A DNA stretch of 64,000 nt, from the NCBI GenBank assembly GCA_947095585.1, contig OX352762.1:11883969-11947968 (forward strand), given 5' to 3'. The position numbers and the translations under genes were made by a program. The stretch is from Nephrocerus scutellatus (Eukaryota; Arthropoda; Insecta; Diptera; Pipunculidae). The notes beneath the pieces are model-generated. The model did not search any database, was not told the DNA's origin, and saw only the letters and a list, made by a program, of their open reading frames with translations. Position 1 is the stretch's first letter. Each line of letters opens with the position of its first letter. Positions 1 through 11,994 of this stretch are shown here, in pieces.

Positions 1-1489
1 TGTACGCATTCGCACCGCACATACCACAATTACGATTTACTGCAACCAAAGTGGAAAAACATTATTGGATGCTTTGTGGAGAGGAAAAATTTTCAAAGTC
101 CTCAGTGTCACTCAAAGGAAAGTTCTCCTTCATCATCGCTTTGACTTTGAAATTTAGTCGAGATTGTGTATCGCCCGTGACCTAAAATTTCGTAATTAGA
201 ATTAGAATCAAGGACTTTTAGATTTGTATTTCGCTCAACAGCGGACGCAACGCTTCTAACAGCACAAAATCAAGATATAAAAATATACGTCGTTCTCCTT
301 GTCCTCATCTTGTCACACACATACACAACTCTTATAACCGTGAACCTTGAGAAAAATAATTAATAATTATTATTCGTTTACACTTTCCTGGGTGGATTTT
401 CAGCGACGATTTCGCTTGGGGTTTTAAGCCTCGTTGGCGCCTATCATTGAATTTTAATTATCTCATTGTAGTACACGATGATGAAAATTATCAATCTGTT
501 GAGACAAGGAAACCAAAAAAAAAAAAGGATAATAAATGTGAAAATGTTGTAGAGAACACACAAAAAGAAAGTTATGAGGGTGGGGGGGACGGAAATTGAT
601 GTGTTTCATCGTATCGCAGCTAAACGAGTCGAGAATCCTTGCGGCGATACTCATAAATTATTTCTAATGATAGAGTGATGGTGGCGGACGGACGACGAAT
701 GAAGTAGAACGGCGCAAGTGAACGAGCAAGTGTGGGAAAATATTTATCGGTTACTTGCGGTGGCAGAAGCAATTTCACTGAAAATGCAATTCCTATTATC
801 GAAGATGATTGCGGGAACGAAAAAGATTTGGAAACTATTTATGATTTTTCTGTCTATATTAACTTCGTTGAGTTTCCACATAGACAAAGAGTACATGGAT
901 TCCCAAAATGAATTATTAAAATTCGGGATTGCCTGCCTATCTAAGAGGTAATTTCGTAAATGGGCGTGGGGCATTACTTGATGGTGTAATTGGTATACAG
1001 GAGATTAAAAAAGAAACATGCAAAGTTAAAAAAAAAATTAGTTTCGAAGATTTTTCTTTTTTTTGTTGTCAAATTTACACACGCTGAAGGGATATTTACC
1101 TCTATAATACTAGGCACAACGTGGGCGCTACGAAATTAAAGTGAGGACAGAAGGAACTGACTGTGCACTTGCGTGTATGGGTATCATATCGATGCGAAAA
1201 CACAGAACGATTTATTCCACATAACTAGGTACTAGGAAATTTAAAAGCTGCGACTAAGTACAAAAAAAAAGTTAGTAAGAATGGTTAAGCGTGAATTTAA
1301 TTTCACGCTGATGCATTGGAACTAATTGATGCAATGCATTAACTGAACACAAATGGAGCGTTTTGCTCCTCCTCCAATCGTACCGTAACGGATTTTCCAA
1401 TAAAGACATAACATTTTTGTATTTTAACAAAATATAAAATAATTGAGATATCGGGCTGAAATTTATTTCAAGTGTAGTACCTATTTAAT
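1..1489. other. No gene recognised
   Basis: I see no recognisable gene or element here. Open frames of 60-80 codons occur on both strands but carry no family motifs. A small palindrome with 8-bp arms lies at 1288-1309 (arms AGCGTGAA/TTCACGCT), followed by a weaker inverted pair around GATGCATT. A-rich runs occur near 1025-1060. Confidence 0.5.
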
Positions 1490-2340
1490 ATTCAATTTAA
1501 TTATAAAATTCGATCTTGTTCATAAGACCAGCGCAAGCAATTTTGCAGCGATCGTTTCTTTGGGGTCAAATTTCCACCATTCTTCCTCACATATCGGCCG
1601 GAAAGTTGGTAATTTCGCGTTGAATATTGTTTCTGAGATCTTCTAACATTGTTGGCTTGTTGGCATAATCCAACGACTTAACTTTACCCCATAAAAATAA
1701 ATCAAACGGCGGTAAATCGCATGAGCGAGCTGACCATTTCACCGGATCAATTCTAGAGATAACACGATTACCGAACATCTATTCAATATATCAATTGTTT
1801 GACCAGTTGTGTGGCATGTGGCACAATTTTATTGAAACCACTGATTACTGATGTCAAGTTCATCTAATTCTGGCAAAAAAATAGTCTTCAAACGTGGCAC
1901 GATAGAAAACTCCGTAGACCGTAACATGGCGATCATTTTTTTAGACAGTCCAATCACAACTCCGGCATGAAATTCACTCCACACGGTCACTTTTTGTGAA
2001 TGCAATGAAGTCTCTTGGATGCAATAGAGTCTCTTAAAGCACATGTGGATTTGTTGCTATCCAATAATACATATTTCGCTTATTGGCATATATAAAGTTC
2101 ATTTTTGGCATAATGGTTAAAATGAACTTCATCGATGAAATTTTTGCAGAGCCCGATCGGAGGAGTTTCGGCGCTTCAAATGATCAAGAGGCTTAAGTTC
2201 TTGAGTTAGTTTGATCTTATAAGGGTGTAGGAAATGCAAAATTCGCCACAATATAAGATGAAAGATTCCCAATTCCTGTGAACGGCGTGGAATCGACGGA
2301 TCTGACTCATTTTGAACTGAAGCATTTGCGACAGTGATAT
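1490..2340 (-). pseudogene. mariner-like (Tc1/mariner superfamily) transposase relic
   Basis: Translating the minus strand in pieces gives transposase motifs in the correct order. First comes a degenerate catalytic segment resembling SDEAHF (seen as FIDEVHFNHY) near 2130. It is followed by KVTVWSEFHAGVVIG near 1970, FLPELDELDISNQWFQ near 1840, and the C-terminal WSARSCDLPPFDLFLWG block near 1700-1740. Several frameshifts and stops separate these pieces, so no protein can be made. The order and spacing fit a mariner-type DDE/D transposase of about 340 residues, with the N-terminal helix-turn-helix part missing or unrecognisable. Terminal inverted repeats were not found. A second relic covering a similar segment is at 57641-58085. 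Confidence 0.8.
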
Positions 2341-2541
2341 TTTATGTATCTCGACCAGTGCATTGTCTCACTGGCACAAGAACATTCGATAGTGAATATA
2401 TTAACTCGAATTTATTCACTATAGAGCGCCCGGCATATTTTGACATTGACAGATTATAAAAAAAGTTTACAGTGCATTGAAAAAGCCTTTACATCCTTTG
2501 GCGGTAATAGTTTGAAAAATATATCGGCAAAAGTAAGAGAG

Positions 2542-2638
2542 CAGTAGGTAGTTAGGTAGGTATGTAGGTAGATAGGTAGGTAGGTAGGTAGATAGGTAGG
2601 TAGGAAGGTAGGTAGGTTAGTAGGTAGTTAGGTAGGTT
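2542..2638. repeat. (GGTA)n microsatellite
   Basis: About 97 bp of imperfect GGTA repeats with GATA, GTTA and GTAT variants. It directly abuts the 3' end of the minus-strand LINE at 2641, so it may have grown from that element's 3' tail. Confidence 0.9.
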
Positions 2639-2640
2639 TT

Positions 2641-3610
2641 TTTTATGGAGGAGGTTGGAAATCTTCAAAGACGAGGACATGTGCACCTTAAGCATTAACA
2701 TGTGCAAGTCTCAGATTCTTACTGCGTAAAAGCAACGCCCATTTATGAATTCATAGCTAGTCGCAGGACTTACATTAAAGAGGAAGCACCCATGCCCAGT
2801 TAAAAATTTGGTTAGATACAAGTCTACTTCTCCATGACTTCTACCGGTCCATATTTCAATAGATGGTATTAATCTATGGGTCCATCTACCCTTACTTGCC
2901 TGGACCCATCTTCCTTGCCAATTTCTAACGACTTCGGCCCGTGCTGTTGTGCGGTTCTCGGCTCTTGTTAGATATCTCGGCGCCTATAAATCACCTGACG
3001 GCCAGTAAGTGGATTGGGAACATACCCGCAACCACAAACGCCGCATCGCTTGAGATGGTTCTGAAGCCATAGATCACTCTTAGAGCACTCAATCGCTGGA
3101 TAGATGACATCTTTCGCCAGTAGCTAACCTTATCCATTGCGTCAGCCCAAATTGGCGATCCGTATAAAAGGGTGGACGAAACAATATTAGCCAATATCTT
3201 TCTCCTTGTTTGCCTTGCTCCTCCAGTGTTAGGCATAATTCGAGACAGTGCTGAACATACAGTCTTTGCTTTATTGCTGGCAGCCTTTATATGCTCTTTG
3301 AATGAGAGTTTCGCATCAATTACCATTCCCAGGTATTTAATTGATGGCTTAGATATAATAAAAAGGTTATTGTCTCTCTTATTTTCCTGCTGGATATTAG
3401 TACAGCTTCAGTTTTATTTTCTGCCAACTGTAATCCTATATACGTCAACCAATCCCGGATAGTCCTAATTGTTGCATTACATAATGCGGTTATCTTTCCT
3501 TGTGTTTTGCCACAACGAAGACTGCGATGTCATCTGCAAAACCGACAATCGCTGCCTCTTCAGGTATTTGGAGCCTAAATATGCCATCGTACATTATATT
3601 CCACGGCATA
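2641..3610 (-). pseudogene. R1/LOA-like LINE, 3' half of reverse transcriptase ORF
   Basis: The minus strand encodes the end of a non-LTR retrotransposon ORF2. Near 3520-3600 a degenerate RT palm reads EEAAIVGFADDIAV, containing the FADD catalytic box. From 3326 to 2991 there is an open stretch of 111 codons, VIDAKLSFKEHIKAASNKA through RLSALRVIYGFRTISSDA, typical of the thumb and C-terminal region of R1-clade elements. Further frames near 2650-2950 give KGRWTHRLIP, HGEVDLYLTKFLTGHGCF and related C-terminal sequence. Stops and frameshifts break the ORF. The copy is 5' truncated, and the GGTA repeat marks its 3' side. Confidence 0.8.
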
Positions 3611-3831
3611 AGCATACCTTGTCTCTTATATCTCTGCTAAAAGATCTCTGCTAAAAGAGATGAAGAAACTTGCACCGAATCCATACTTTATTTTGGATCG
3701 TTCGGTATAGAGTTTCACGACAAATTGCTCTGTTACTCCGTCTCGTCCTTCATATATTCTCTCGATAACAAAATCGCATATTAAAATTCTTTGTAAGAAA
3801 GTCCTCCTTAAAATATTTAAGATATTAGTTT

Positions 3832-3920
3832 ATCATCATCATATCTGGCTCTACCTGGCCTCCAGTAAAAGTCTCTCCACCGGTCCTGAGATTTCGACAC
3901 GATGTCATCCAGATAGTTTA
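3832..3920 (-). mobile_element. RTE-B LINE 3'-terminal fragment
   Basis: This short piece is the reverse complement of the 3' end shared with 13720-13803, 44960-45062 and 50130-50225. It has a CAT/ATG-repeat tail (ATCATCATCAT at its left edge), then sequence matching GAAATCGGGACCGGT and the flanking region. It is a severely 5'-truncated insertion. Confidence 0.75.
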
Positions 3921-3964
3921 TCAACAAGAACAAAATCTACAACGAAAATTATTTCCGATAACTA

Positions 3965-4035
3965 ACGAAAAATGCGTAAATAGCTTCTTAAACAACAAGG
4001 GACAAAGACAGCTTCCTTGTGGTACACTTGAAATT
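3965..4035 (-). mobile_element. isolated reverse-transcriptase motif fragment
   Basis: The minus strand reads SVPQGSCLCPLLF followed by about ten more residues, resembling the VPQGSxLGPLLF box between RT motifs 3 and 4 of LINEs. Its surroundings are too decayed to name the family. Confidence 0.5.
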
Positions 4036-6234
4036 TTCTAGTATCGTATCTACTATGTCAAAAAACAACTTCCGTTTTGATCAAGATACCGTTACGCATA
4101 TCACATGTTGTCACGTTGAAAACGAGTCCTTTTGCAACTTGTCTATTTCTATTTTCCTATTTCCTGTTTAACAAACAACAACCAAACAGAAAAAACAAAC
4201 TGTAATCGCTGTCTCAAGTGCCCATACGTAGATTGTATATTCTTCCCGCCAACTACTTCTCGACTCGATCCTTGTTATCCGCAAATAAAACAGAACATAG
4301 ACTGTTTCTTCCTTCAACTCGATTATTTGTTTATCAATTCGTTTTTCGCTGTGTTTGGTTTGGTTTGCTTCCTGCAGCCAGAAAATGTAGAAAAAAAATC
4401 ATGTTCTCACATGAGTGTTATCCTGCCAATTCGGACGGATTATTGATTGGCAGAAGGAAGAGACTATCGCCGACACATAGCAGCCAGTTCCCATGACGTT
4501 GGAGTCGGTTGTGTGTTTGGTTTTCGAATCCCTTTCAAGTGGTATAGTGGTGTTATTGGAAGAATTTGAAACAAATCACGATAAAAGATTTACACGCTGA
4601 CACACACACACACACACTCACACACGGCGGGTAGCCACGTTCTCGAATAGGCGCCACATTTTCCCATTTCAACAGCTTACGCGCCTGTGTTTATCCTGTA
4701 TTCTCGAACATTTCGCTGGAAAATCACGTTCTTGAGAAAATTAAAAGAGCGAGCAATTCGTTCCGGCAACATTTAACCAGGAACAAAAACCATCGAAAGT
4801 CCTTTTCCATTCATAGTGTGAATGATCATCATGGGTTTTTTTCCTCGCAATGTTCTGTATCTGTATTTATCCTTTGTCTTGGCAGGCATTACTCCAACAT
4901 ACAGCAGTGAGCAGGATATTTTGATTCTTGTTGATTCACATATGTGTTCTGTGTTATCCTTGCGCGGGTATTTCCGCAGTAGAATTTTTTTTTATATGAT
5001 TTACGATTGTGTCGAGATTGTGTTCATGTGTGTGTGTGTGTGTTTCACATATTTTATTACCTAACTTTCAGAATACTAGTCCTTCCTTTGGCATTATACC
5101 TGCATACATGACTGTATGGAATATAAAACCGCCTGAACAAAATGGGAATGAGTTTTTTACCTTAACTTTCTGGTTGGTTGCTGCAACACGTGCCCAGCAT
5201 ATGCACATATTTACATTACCTTCCCGAGGATGCGAAGTGTGATTATTTATAGCCGACACGGTTTACCACTTTGTTTTAATTTCCACCCATTTATATGATG
5301 GATTTGAATCGCAAAATTTTGGCATTTTCGCCAGGATCTTTTGTGTGATCCGCACATATGTTCATGCGAAGAATTGTTAAATTAATATGGCACATCGTTG
5401 TGATTAATGAAATTTTCTTGTAACATAAATGAATTGTACGAGTATCGTATTTTATGAAAGGTTAATTGGATTAAGGGTAGTAAGTAAACTTTTACTGCAA
5501 AACCACATACTAAGGGAATATTATATATAACTTTCACTCACTACCTTTTTTCAGCAGTTTTTCTGCAGTGAACGACAGCACAAATAATTTACTAACAACA
5601 TGAGACATCACTTATGGCCTCAGTTCAATCAGACACTGCAGTGAATGCCCCCTGTTCTACATACAAGTTCACGTTAGCCCACCCCTTCTTCGTTGATATT
5701 AAATTATCACATCTGGCGTTATCTGTATAGGTACCGCTACGACATCCATCTATTGTGACAAAGACAATTAACTTTAAATTTGACAGCAGATTATAATACG
5801 ACGCTATTTTAATGCATTTATGTTTGTTACTTTATGGGCGGATATTTTTCCAGTAGCGGAATTGTTCTCTCTTATGAAATAGGTACATAGGGGGCCCCTG
5901 TGTAAATGCACAAAACCAAGACCTATGAAGATATTGCGAAAATTCAAAAAATGAAGCTGTACGCTGGGAATTGAAATTTTTTCAAACTTTAGATTCAATA
6001 TTAAAAGAACAAAAAGAAGAAAAAGAAAAAAAACAACCCATAAAAATTTTCATCTAAATTCTCTAATCGCAGAAATAAGTTGATATCGACAACAAAAAAA
6101 ATGACATCAATAAAAATACAATTCAGTAAATAAAAATGTAAGTTGAAGTAAGCATAAAACATGTATGTCTCGTTTCATTTGCTGGGTTCATTTGTGCGTG
6201 AGCTAAGATTTCTCTCTCTCTCCACCACCAAAAC
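4036..6234. other. No gene recognised; CA and TG microsatellites
   Basis: No element or gene was recognised. Simple repeats include a CA run at about 4597-4625 and a TG run at about 5028-5043. Short open frames (77-104 codons) at 4132-4496 and 4822-5242 have no recognisable domain. Confidence 0.45.
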
Positions 6235-6625
6235 CATGCAGCGCAGCCGACTGCGCAGCACATACCGCACACAGTCCATAGAGGGCAACGAATATCTGAT
6301 GCCAGTATAGATATTTAAAAAATGTATAAGGGCCTTGCGGCCGAACCCGGGACCCGATCACTACCAAATTTTCGAAAAAGTATTGTTTATTGGGTATACA
6401 CATGTGTGTATAATCGGGTAACTTTTTTAAAATTTTTGTTTGGGAGCCCCCCGACCCCGCAGCCCGAGGGGCCTCAAAATTTAATAGAAAGTGTTGTCTC
6501 CGGCAATACACATGTGTGCAAAATTTCAATAAAATCGGGCCATGGGAAGTGGGTTAAAAATTGATCGCAAGAATCCACGACAGACGACCCACGGGCAAGT
6601 GAAGTTAATATAGAGAATTTAAAAA
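6235..6625 (+). repeat. Unclassified interspersed repeat R2f, copy 1
   Basis: This is one of four copies of a family that I call R2f. Its 5' part is rich in GCGCAGCACATACCGCACAC-like sequence leading to CTGATGCC. The middle carries GGGACCCGATCACTACC and twice an ATACACATGTGTG block. The 3' end is conserved: AAATCGGGC, then GGGTTAAAAATTGATC, then GAAGTTAATATAGAGAATTT. The same ordered blocks occur at 18536-18805 (-), 19164-19880 (+) and 57131-57640 (+). No coding capacity and no clear terminal inverted repeats were seen, so it could be a non-autonomous DNA element or a degenerate LINE tail. Confidence 0.7.
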
Positions 6626-7173
6626 ATCAATTTTTTGGTCAATTTTGTTGGGAGGTACCAAACGAAATTGACGTGTAGACCTGAAACAATTTTCGAATAA
6701 AAAGTTACCATAATTGGTTACTCTGTGAGGAGTTAGATTAAAAAAAAGGTAAAAAAAGTTTTGGGGTCAGTTTGTATGTCTGGTAGAGGTACCTCAACCA
6801 ATTTACGTACAAACTTAGTGATGTACCAAAACAAAAAATATAATTTGCTGCAACATTACCTATAGAAAAAAATTCTATCCTCCCTTTTCTGTCAAGAGTT
6901 CTAAAATTATCATATTACAAATCCATAAATAACTCACAGAAACAACAACCAAACCAATCGGGGTTAAGGACCAAAGCAAAACTGTAAAACGAAACTTTAA
7001 TATCTTGTGGATGAAGTGTGAAGTTCTTTCATAAAAATGATCCAAAATTCCCAATTCTTCTCGATTTTGCAAACACTTTTGAATCGATTAATCATACAGC
7101 TCAACCTGCTATAACCTAATAAAGGATTTTATGTTTCATTGCCGCCTACAAAACTGGTCTTCTCCTACATACA
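6626..7173. other. No gene recognised
   Basis: AT-rich sequence without recognisable coding motifs. Two GGTACC-containing phrases (near 6652 and 6787) recur but lead to no identifiable element. Confidence 0.4.
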
Positions 7174-7530
7174 TACTTCATATTTTCTTTAAGTTGACAG
7201 CGGTGCACCACAAGGATGAATCATTGGCATCGTTCTTGTTATATGCAACGAACTACAATAACTAACTAACAAAACAAATTTGGTCAATTCAATGCTTGTA
7301 TATGGAGGATGTCTAACTTTCAATGAGTGGTCCTGTTCAGAATGTCATGATAACTGGTGAAAAGACTACATATTTTCTTATAGTTCGCAACGGTATACCA
7401 CAAAGATGAATCCTTGGCACCGTCCTTGTTATATGTGAACGAACTAACCAACAATAAAGCGTTGCTCAATTCAATGCTTGTATTTGGACGAAGACAAACC
7501 TTCCATGAGCTGTCTTATCAGCGCAACTGA
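7174..7530 (+). repeat. Direct tandem duplication of a LINE reverse-transcriptase segment
   Basis: Two diverged copies, 7174-7363 and 7364 to about 7530 (unit about 190 bp), share ATATTTTCTT and ACCACAA(G/A)GATGAATC. Downstream both keep TGGCA(T/C)CGT(T/C)CTTGTTATATG and CAATTCAATGCTTGTAT. Read in frame, both resemble the RT box VPQGxxLGxxL (seen as GAPQG then a stop in copy 1), so the duplicated unit is a dead LINE fragment. Confidence 0.65.
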
Positions 7531-7669
7531 TGAAACAATAGATCTCATTAAAGAATATTTTCCAATTGTCCATGACTTGAGGTAATCTAAAGAGCCTCAG
7601 GCTATATATCGAAGCATTTTTGATGTCTCTGGACTCTGGTTTCTTCCGGCGGTTGAAATCGCAAATAGT

Positions 7670-8950
7670 GTAATCAAGTGTGCTGATACAGCTTAAAATC
7701 TTTAACTAATGCTTCCCTGAGACAAAGATATAAACAGTGTACTAGCCGCCTTCTTAGATATAGAAGGGACCTTCAACAATGTTTGAATTTGGCCACTAAA
7801 GAAGCTCTCACCCAGTCGGTAGTGGAATCCTTCCTTACCTAATAGATCATATCTATGCTCGGTAGCAGGATTTTACGTGTAACATACCCAAAATAATGCG
7901 CAGAGGCACTACGCAAGGAGGGGTCATCTCTCCCTTACTGTGGCTGATAGTAATTAATAAAATGCTACTTAAACTTGAAGATGATATAACGAAGGTAGTT
8001 GCGTACGCAGATAACGTACTGATACTCGTATCAGGCCATCATCTCTCCATGATCAGCCAAGTAATGGAAAGGGCCCTGGGTAAAGTCAGCTCCTGGAGAA
8101 CAAACTGTGGCCTTGGAGTCAACCCTGGGAATACTGAATTGGTACTGTTCACCACTAACACCAAGATACCGGCCTATATCCTTCCGAAGCTCAATGGGAA
8201 AAGTCACAGCCTTAGCACAATGCCAATATCTCGGAGTAATCTTGAATAGGAAGCTTAGCTGGAAGGCTAACATAGAGAACAGGGCTAAGAAAGAGTTCGT
8301 GGTCCTCTATGCCAGCAGTAAAACCATCGACAGCAAATGGGGTCTCAAGCTAAATATGGCTCTCTGGATGCACATAGCTGTTGTACGGCCAATTCTTACC
8401 TATGGATCTCTGGTCTGGTAGCCAGTGATGAAAAAGAAGTATAACGCCATCAAACTCAGAAGATGTCAGCGATCAGCAGCAGTCGGCATCACAGGAGCTT
8501 AACACCATATTACACCGAATAATAATATTCGGCGCGACAGACCGTCCAAGGCGTTGCACCTATTACCCCCTGACATATTATATTATTGACAAATAATATT
8601 TTGCGACGTGCAGTGCAGTACGACTCAGAGAGTCTTCTAGACCATACGGGAACTGTAATATAATGCAGACAATACCTGAAGGTATGATAGCATTATCTAC
8701 TGCCTACTGTATCCCTAAACTTAGCTTCAACTCCTCATTCGCCGTCGATTTTCATACCAGGGAAAACTAAAAGCATGGGACAGAAACGAGGCAACAATAT
8801 TCACTGACGGATCCAAGATGAAGGATGGAGTCGGTGCAGGTATTTTTTCGGATGATCTAAATCTGTCAGCTAGTTTCTTTCAGGCATAGATCCTAGCAAT
8901 TAGGGAAGCCTGCACGGTACTAAAAACCTTTTTAAAATTAAGTTATTTTT
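7670..8950 (+). pseudogene. LOA-like LINE: RT and RNase H relic
   Basis: Pieces of a non-LTR retrotransposon ORF2 follow in order on the plus strand. The palm start reads AAFLDIEGTFNNV near 7740. From 7896 to 8249 an open frame gives MRRGTTQGGVISPLLWLIVINKM, then VVAYADNVLILVSG, where the catalytic YADD has become YADN. A +1 shift leads into LGVILNRKLSWKANIENRA and MHIAVVRPILTYGSLVW (to 8421), the thumb region. A SINE tail fragment interrupts at about 8518-8553. An RNase H segment follows, with FTDGSKMKDGVGAGIFSDD near 8797 and an FQA-stop-ILAIREACT segment near 8885. RT plus RNase H supports the LOA/I group. The copy is inactive. Confidence 0.8.
8518..8553 (-). repeat. SINE 3'-tail fragment
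   Basis: AATAATAATATT followed by GGCGCGACAGACC matches the reverse complement of the SINE 3' end seen complete at 36628-36874 and 48666-48927. Only the tail remains, within the LOA-like relic. Confidence 0.7.
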
Positions 8951-9612
8951 TTACTAAGCGGCAAAAATTCGACAGCCAGAAAACCAATATACTCGTATCT
9001 TCAAAATTTCTTCAAACAGGCCCAGGCTCGGTGATTCTCAGCTACAGCACCGTGTACTCCATCAACAAATCACTTCTCGTTGGTCGGCTCATTGTCAAAG
9101 ACAATATGACTTTTCGATTAGAAAATCACTCCACGACACATTTAGTAAACGTGACACTTATTGAAAACAGTCACACCGCGCTTATCCGCAGGAGATAATC
9201 CTGCCAGCACGGAGAAATTATTTTCCCAGGACCTTATCGATTATGTGCGCTGGTAATCCTATTAAAGTTTTATTTTTTTTTTCTACTAAGTGTTTTCCCT
9301 CTTTCCATCTGGTGAAGAGTCAATGATTTTTTTTAAATAAAATTATGGGATTATCTCCATCACAAACGTTGCCGACAAATATCAATTTTTAATGGGGTTC
9401 GATAGATATTCACACAATGTGCATTTACATACACGTATTGTTTTCTCCTAACAGACAGAGTAGAGTGATAATCGATCGAAACAAATTGACGATCAACAAA
9501 AATTATGATCTGATTATTGTTTAGCCCTCTTGCCAGTATTGTTGTGCTCGTCTGTCTATACATCTATCTGTGCGGTCGCCTGTCAACGCTTATGTCTATC
9601 TGTCTATACAAG
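8951..9612. other. No gene recognised
   Basis: Downstream of the RNase H segment no further LINE motifs can be read. T-rich runs occur near 9270-9335. Confidence 0.4.
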
Positions 9613-9783
9613 TCAGAAGAAGTTGAAGAAGGTGGAAGGAGTAGCAGAAGTAGAAGAAGTAGAAGAAGAAGTAGAAGAGCCAGGAGAACAAGAAGAAAAA
9701 TTAGGATAAGTAGAAGAAGTACCCACCCAGCAAAAGTCAAAAGTACAAGAAGTATAAGAAGAAGTCGAAGATTTAGAAGATGT
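9613..9783. repeat. Purine-rich GAAGAA/GTAGAAGAA repeat
   Basis: About 170 bp of almost pure purine on the plus strand, built from AGAAGAAGTAGAAG-type units. It yields artificial Arg/Ser-rich (+) and Leu-rich (-) open frames that should not be taken as genes. The strand asymmetry could allow triplex DNA. Confidence 0.85.
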
Positions 9784-9946
9784 GGATGAAGTCTTTTTTT
9801 ATCATTCCATGCACTGCCCTTCGCGATTAGTGGATCCTGTACAATATATTTCAAGCATTTTTTGTAGAGGATTTGATGATAAACTTACACCGTATGTACT
9901 GTTGCAAAAACCATAAATACTTGACTTACAAATAAACACTAAACTT

Positions 9947-10079
9947 ACAGCGCTTTCGATTTGCTGGGTACAGTTAAGGTTTGGTGTCCCATTTTTACAG
10001 TGTTCTCTGGTTTACGTCGAGAACGCTGTCGAAATTGGACACCAAACCTACACTGTACACAGCAAATCGGAAGCGCTGT
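9947..10079. repeat. Long imperfect hairpin (61-bp arms, 11-nt loop)
   Basis: The arm at 9947-10007 pairs with 10019-10079. Aligning one arm to the reverse complement of the other gives 53 of 61 identities and no gaps. Both outer ends read ACAGCGCTT when taken inward. The loop is TGGTTTACGTC. It could be a foldback element, a palindromic MITE or an RNA hairpin source. No flanking target duplication is convincing, and no second copy was seen in the window. Confidence 0.85.
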
Positions 10080-10157
10080 TAGTTAAGGTTTCTTAGTTAT
10101 TTGAGCTCACGAACGTTATTCGCTATACGTTCCATTGAAATTGATAATTTCAAAACC

Positions 10158-10330
10158 AATATAAGAAATTTTTGTGGTGTTCCTCAGGGAAGACATATTG
10201 GACCACTGTTATTTCACAATATAAGAAATTTTTTTGGTGTTCCTCAGGGCAGCTGTTATTTCACAATATAAGAAATTTTTGTGGTGTTCCTCAGGGAAGC
10301 CATATTGGACTACTGTTGTTTCTCATGTTC
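10158..10330 (+). repeat. Three tandem copies of a LINE RT box
   Basis: Copies begin at 10158, 10218 and 10265, each with AATATAAGAAATTTTT followed by GGTGTTCCTCAGGG, which translates as GVPQG. Copies 1 and 3 continue into (R/S)HIG(P/L)LLF-type sequence. Copy 2 lacks about 13 bp after the glycines. The flanks retain SHIGLLLFLMFIKMI near 10305-10345, matching the RT box of jockey-like LINEs. The unit is 60, 47 and about 60 bp. Confidence 0.8.
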
Positions 10331-11994
10331 ATAAAAATGATTTGCATTTGGAACACTCCGAATTTTGTCTATTAATATACTGATGGTTCTCTTTTTATAC
10401 TAAACTTTGGGATAACTATAAGTTGTAACTTGACTTTGACGGACTTATTAGGTGGAGCGAATGCAATACAGTTTTTCTCTATTGGGAGGCATCAGATAAG
10501 CACTTCAAGAAGAGTTTGGGTGAAGGTATAATCTGTGTGATCGTTTATGGTCACAAATACATTTAAAAATATACGCATGACAATTAGATCAGAGTTTCCT
10601 GATAGGAATATGTGATCGTTTTATTTATGCGCGACCTGTGAATGATCTTTGCATGGTGACAATGTGTCACTAGTGACTTTAGCTATCCAATGGAACCCAG
10701 TCATATTTCTATGTTGGATCATTATATAGAAGAGAGAATGGTGTTATCTCGCTTACCTTCAATGCAAATGCGTTGTAGTCGGAAAAGTTATACAAATGGC
10801 GATTCCCTTTTTCCATTCCACTACATACAAATTTAAGCTTAAGTGCTTAACAAAAGCTAAAAATTACTTTTGAATATTAACTGCAAATTGACTTTCAACT
10901 CTATGACATTTAAATAACCGTTAGATGTTTTAGATGTTACTATACAATGTACAGGTAGACAATCAGTCACATGTTAAAATTCAATTGTAACATTCGCTAA
11001 TGTTTCGCTTTCGATTGTGTATGCCACGATAGCTGAATGTCCTTTCTTATCGTATGCGAGCAATCCGTCGCGTGTCGGGTAATTAATGAATTGTGTTTCA
11101 CTTCAAGTGCATACACTTGTCATCTGTGCAATCACATTACAAAGGTATGCAGAGCTCTTTTTTGTGGTGTTGCATTAAACATTCTTGTCATTATCGAGGC
11201 CGTAAGTAGCAATGCCGTGCTGAAGAGCATTTAACGTGGAATTTGCAAAGCAGGCAAACGTACAAATTATGTCTTCAGTCGCAGAGGAATTTCCATTACG
11301 AAAAATTGCTTTTTAACTTTTAAAAGTTTTAACGTTTTTGCTTTGAAGGATAGTTGGTTGACAAATGTTACTGAAATATTAATTTCCGAAGGATGGGTTG
11401 AACCAAATACCACAGGTGGGTATCGAGTTAGAATTTTTTTTTTTGTTAACATTCATTTGGAGCAGAAATCAACCTCAAAAATATATACCGTTGATAAATT
11501 TATTTATTTTTAAAATATCAAATTACAAAATAACATTATTAAGAAAACTTTTCATATATATTTTGTGATGAAAAGATAGTTGGAAATTCAAATACCGCAC
11601 AATCGAGATCAATGAAATTAGGTACGCCTTTCTCAGCTTACCAACAAAATTTGAACAGCTCTCTTAACTTTACAATGAAAGTGTTGGAAGGAACATTATT
11701 TTTGGGCGTCATTGCAGATTTAACTTAGTGATTTATAAGTTTTGAAGCACCTATTTCGTTGACACGACAACAGCATATTTAATTACCATGCAGAGCATAA
11801 TATATATATAAATCTGCATTGCGATTGATCGGGATAATACAGAATGCTCAAAACTTGGTTTGAACTAGTAGCGCAACAATCAAGTTCGTGATGCAGTTCT
11901 TGCTTTACCTCCTAGTGATGGTCTACGGGCAACTATGTGTATAAATCCTTATATATGTAGGCTAAAATTGCAAGTGCGAACGGTCTAGCGTTTC
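10331..11994. other. No gene recognised
   Basis: No element or gene was identified. Open frames are below 70 codons and lack motifs. A TA-rich run lies near 11798-11810. Confidence 0.4.

Noticed and set aside
3172..3462. Plus-strand 96-codon frame with hydrophobic segments
   Set aside because: It is antisense to the R1/LOA-like reverse transcriptase relic.
9564..9854. Minus-strand frame with a long leucine run resembling a membrane protein
   Set aside because: It is the complement of the purine microsatellite; composition alone explains it.
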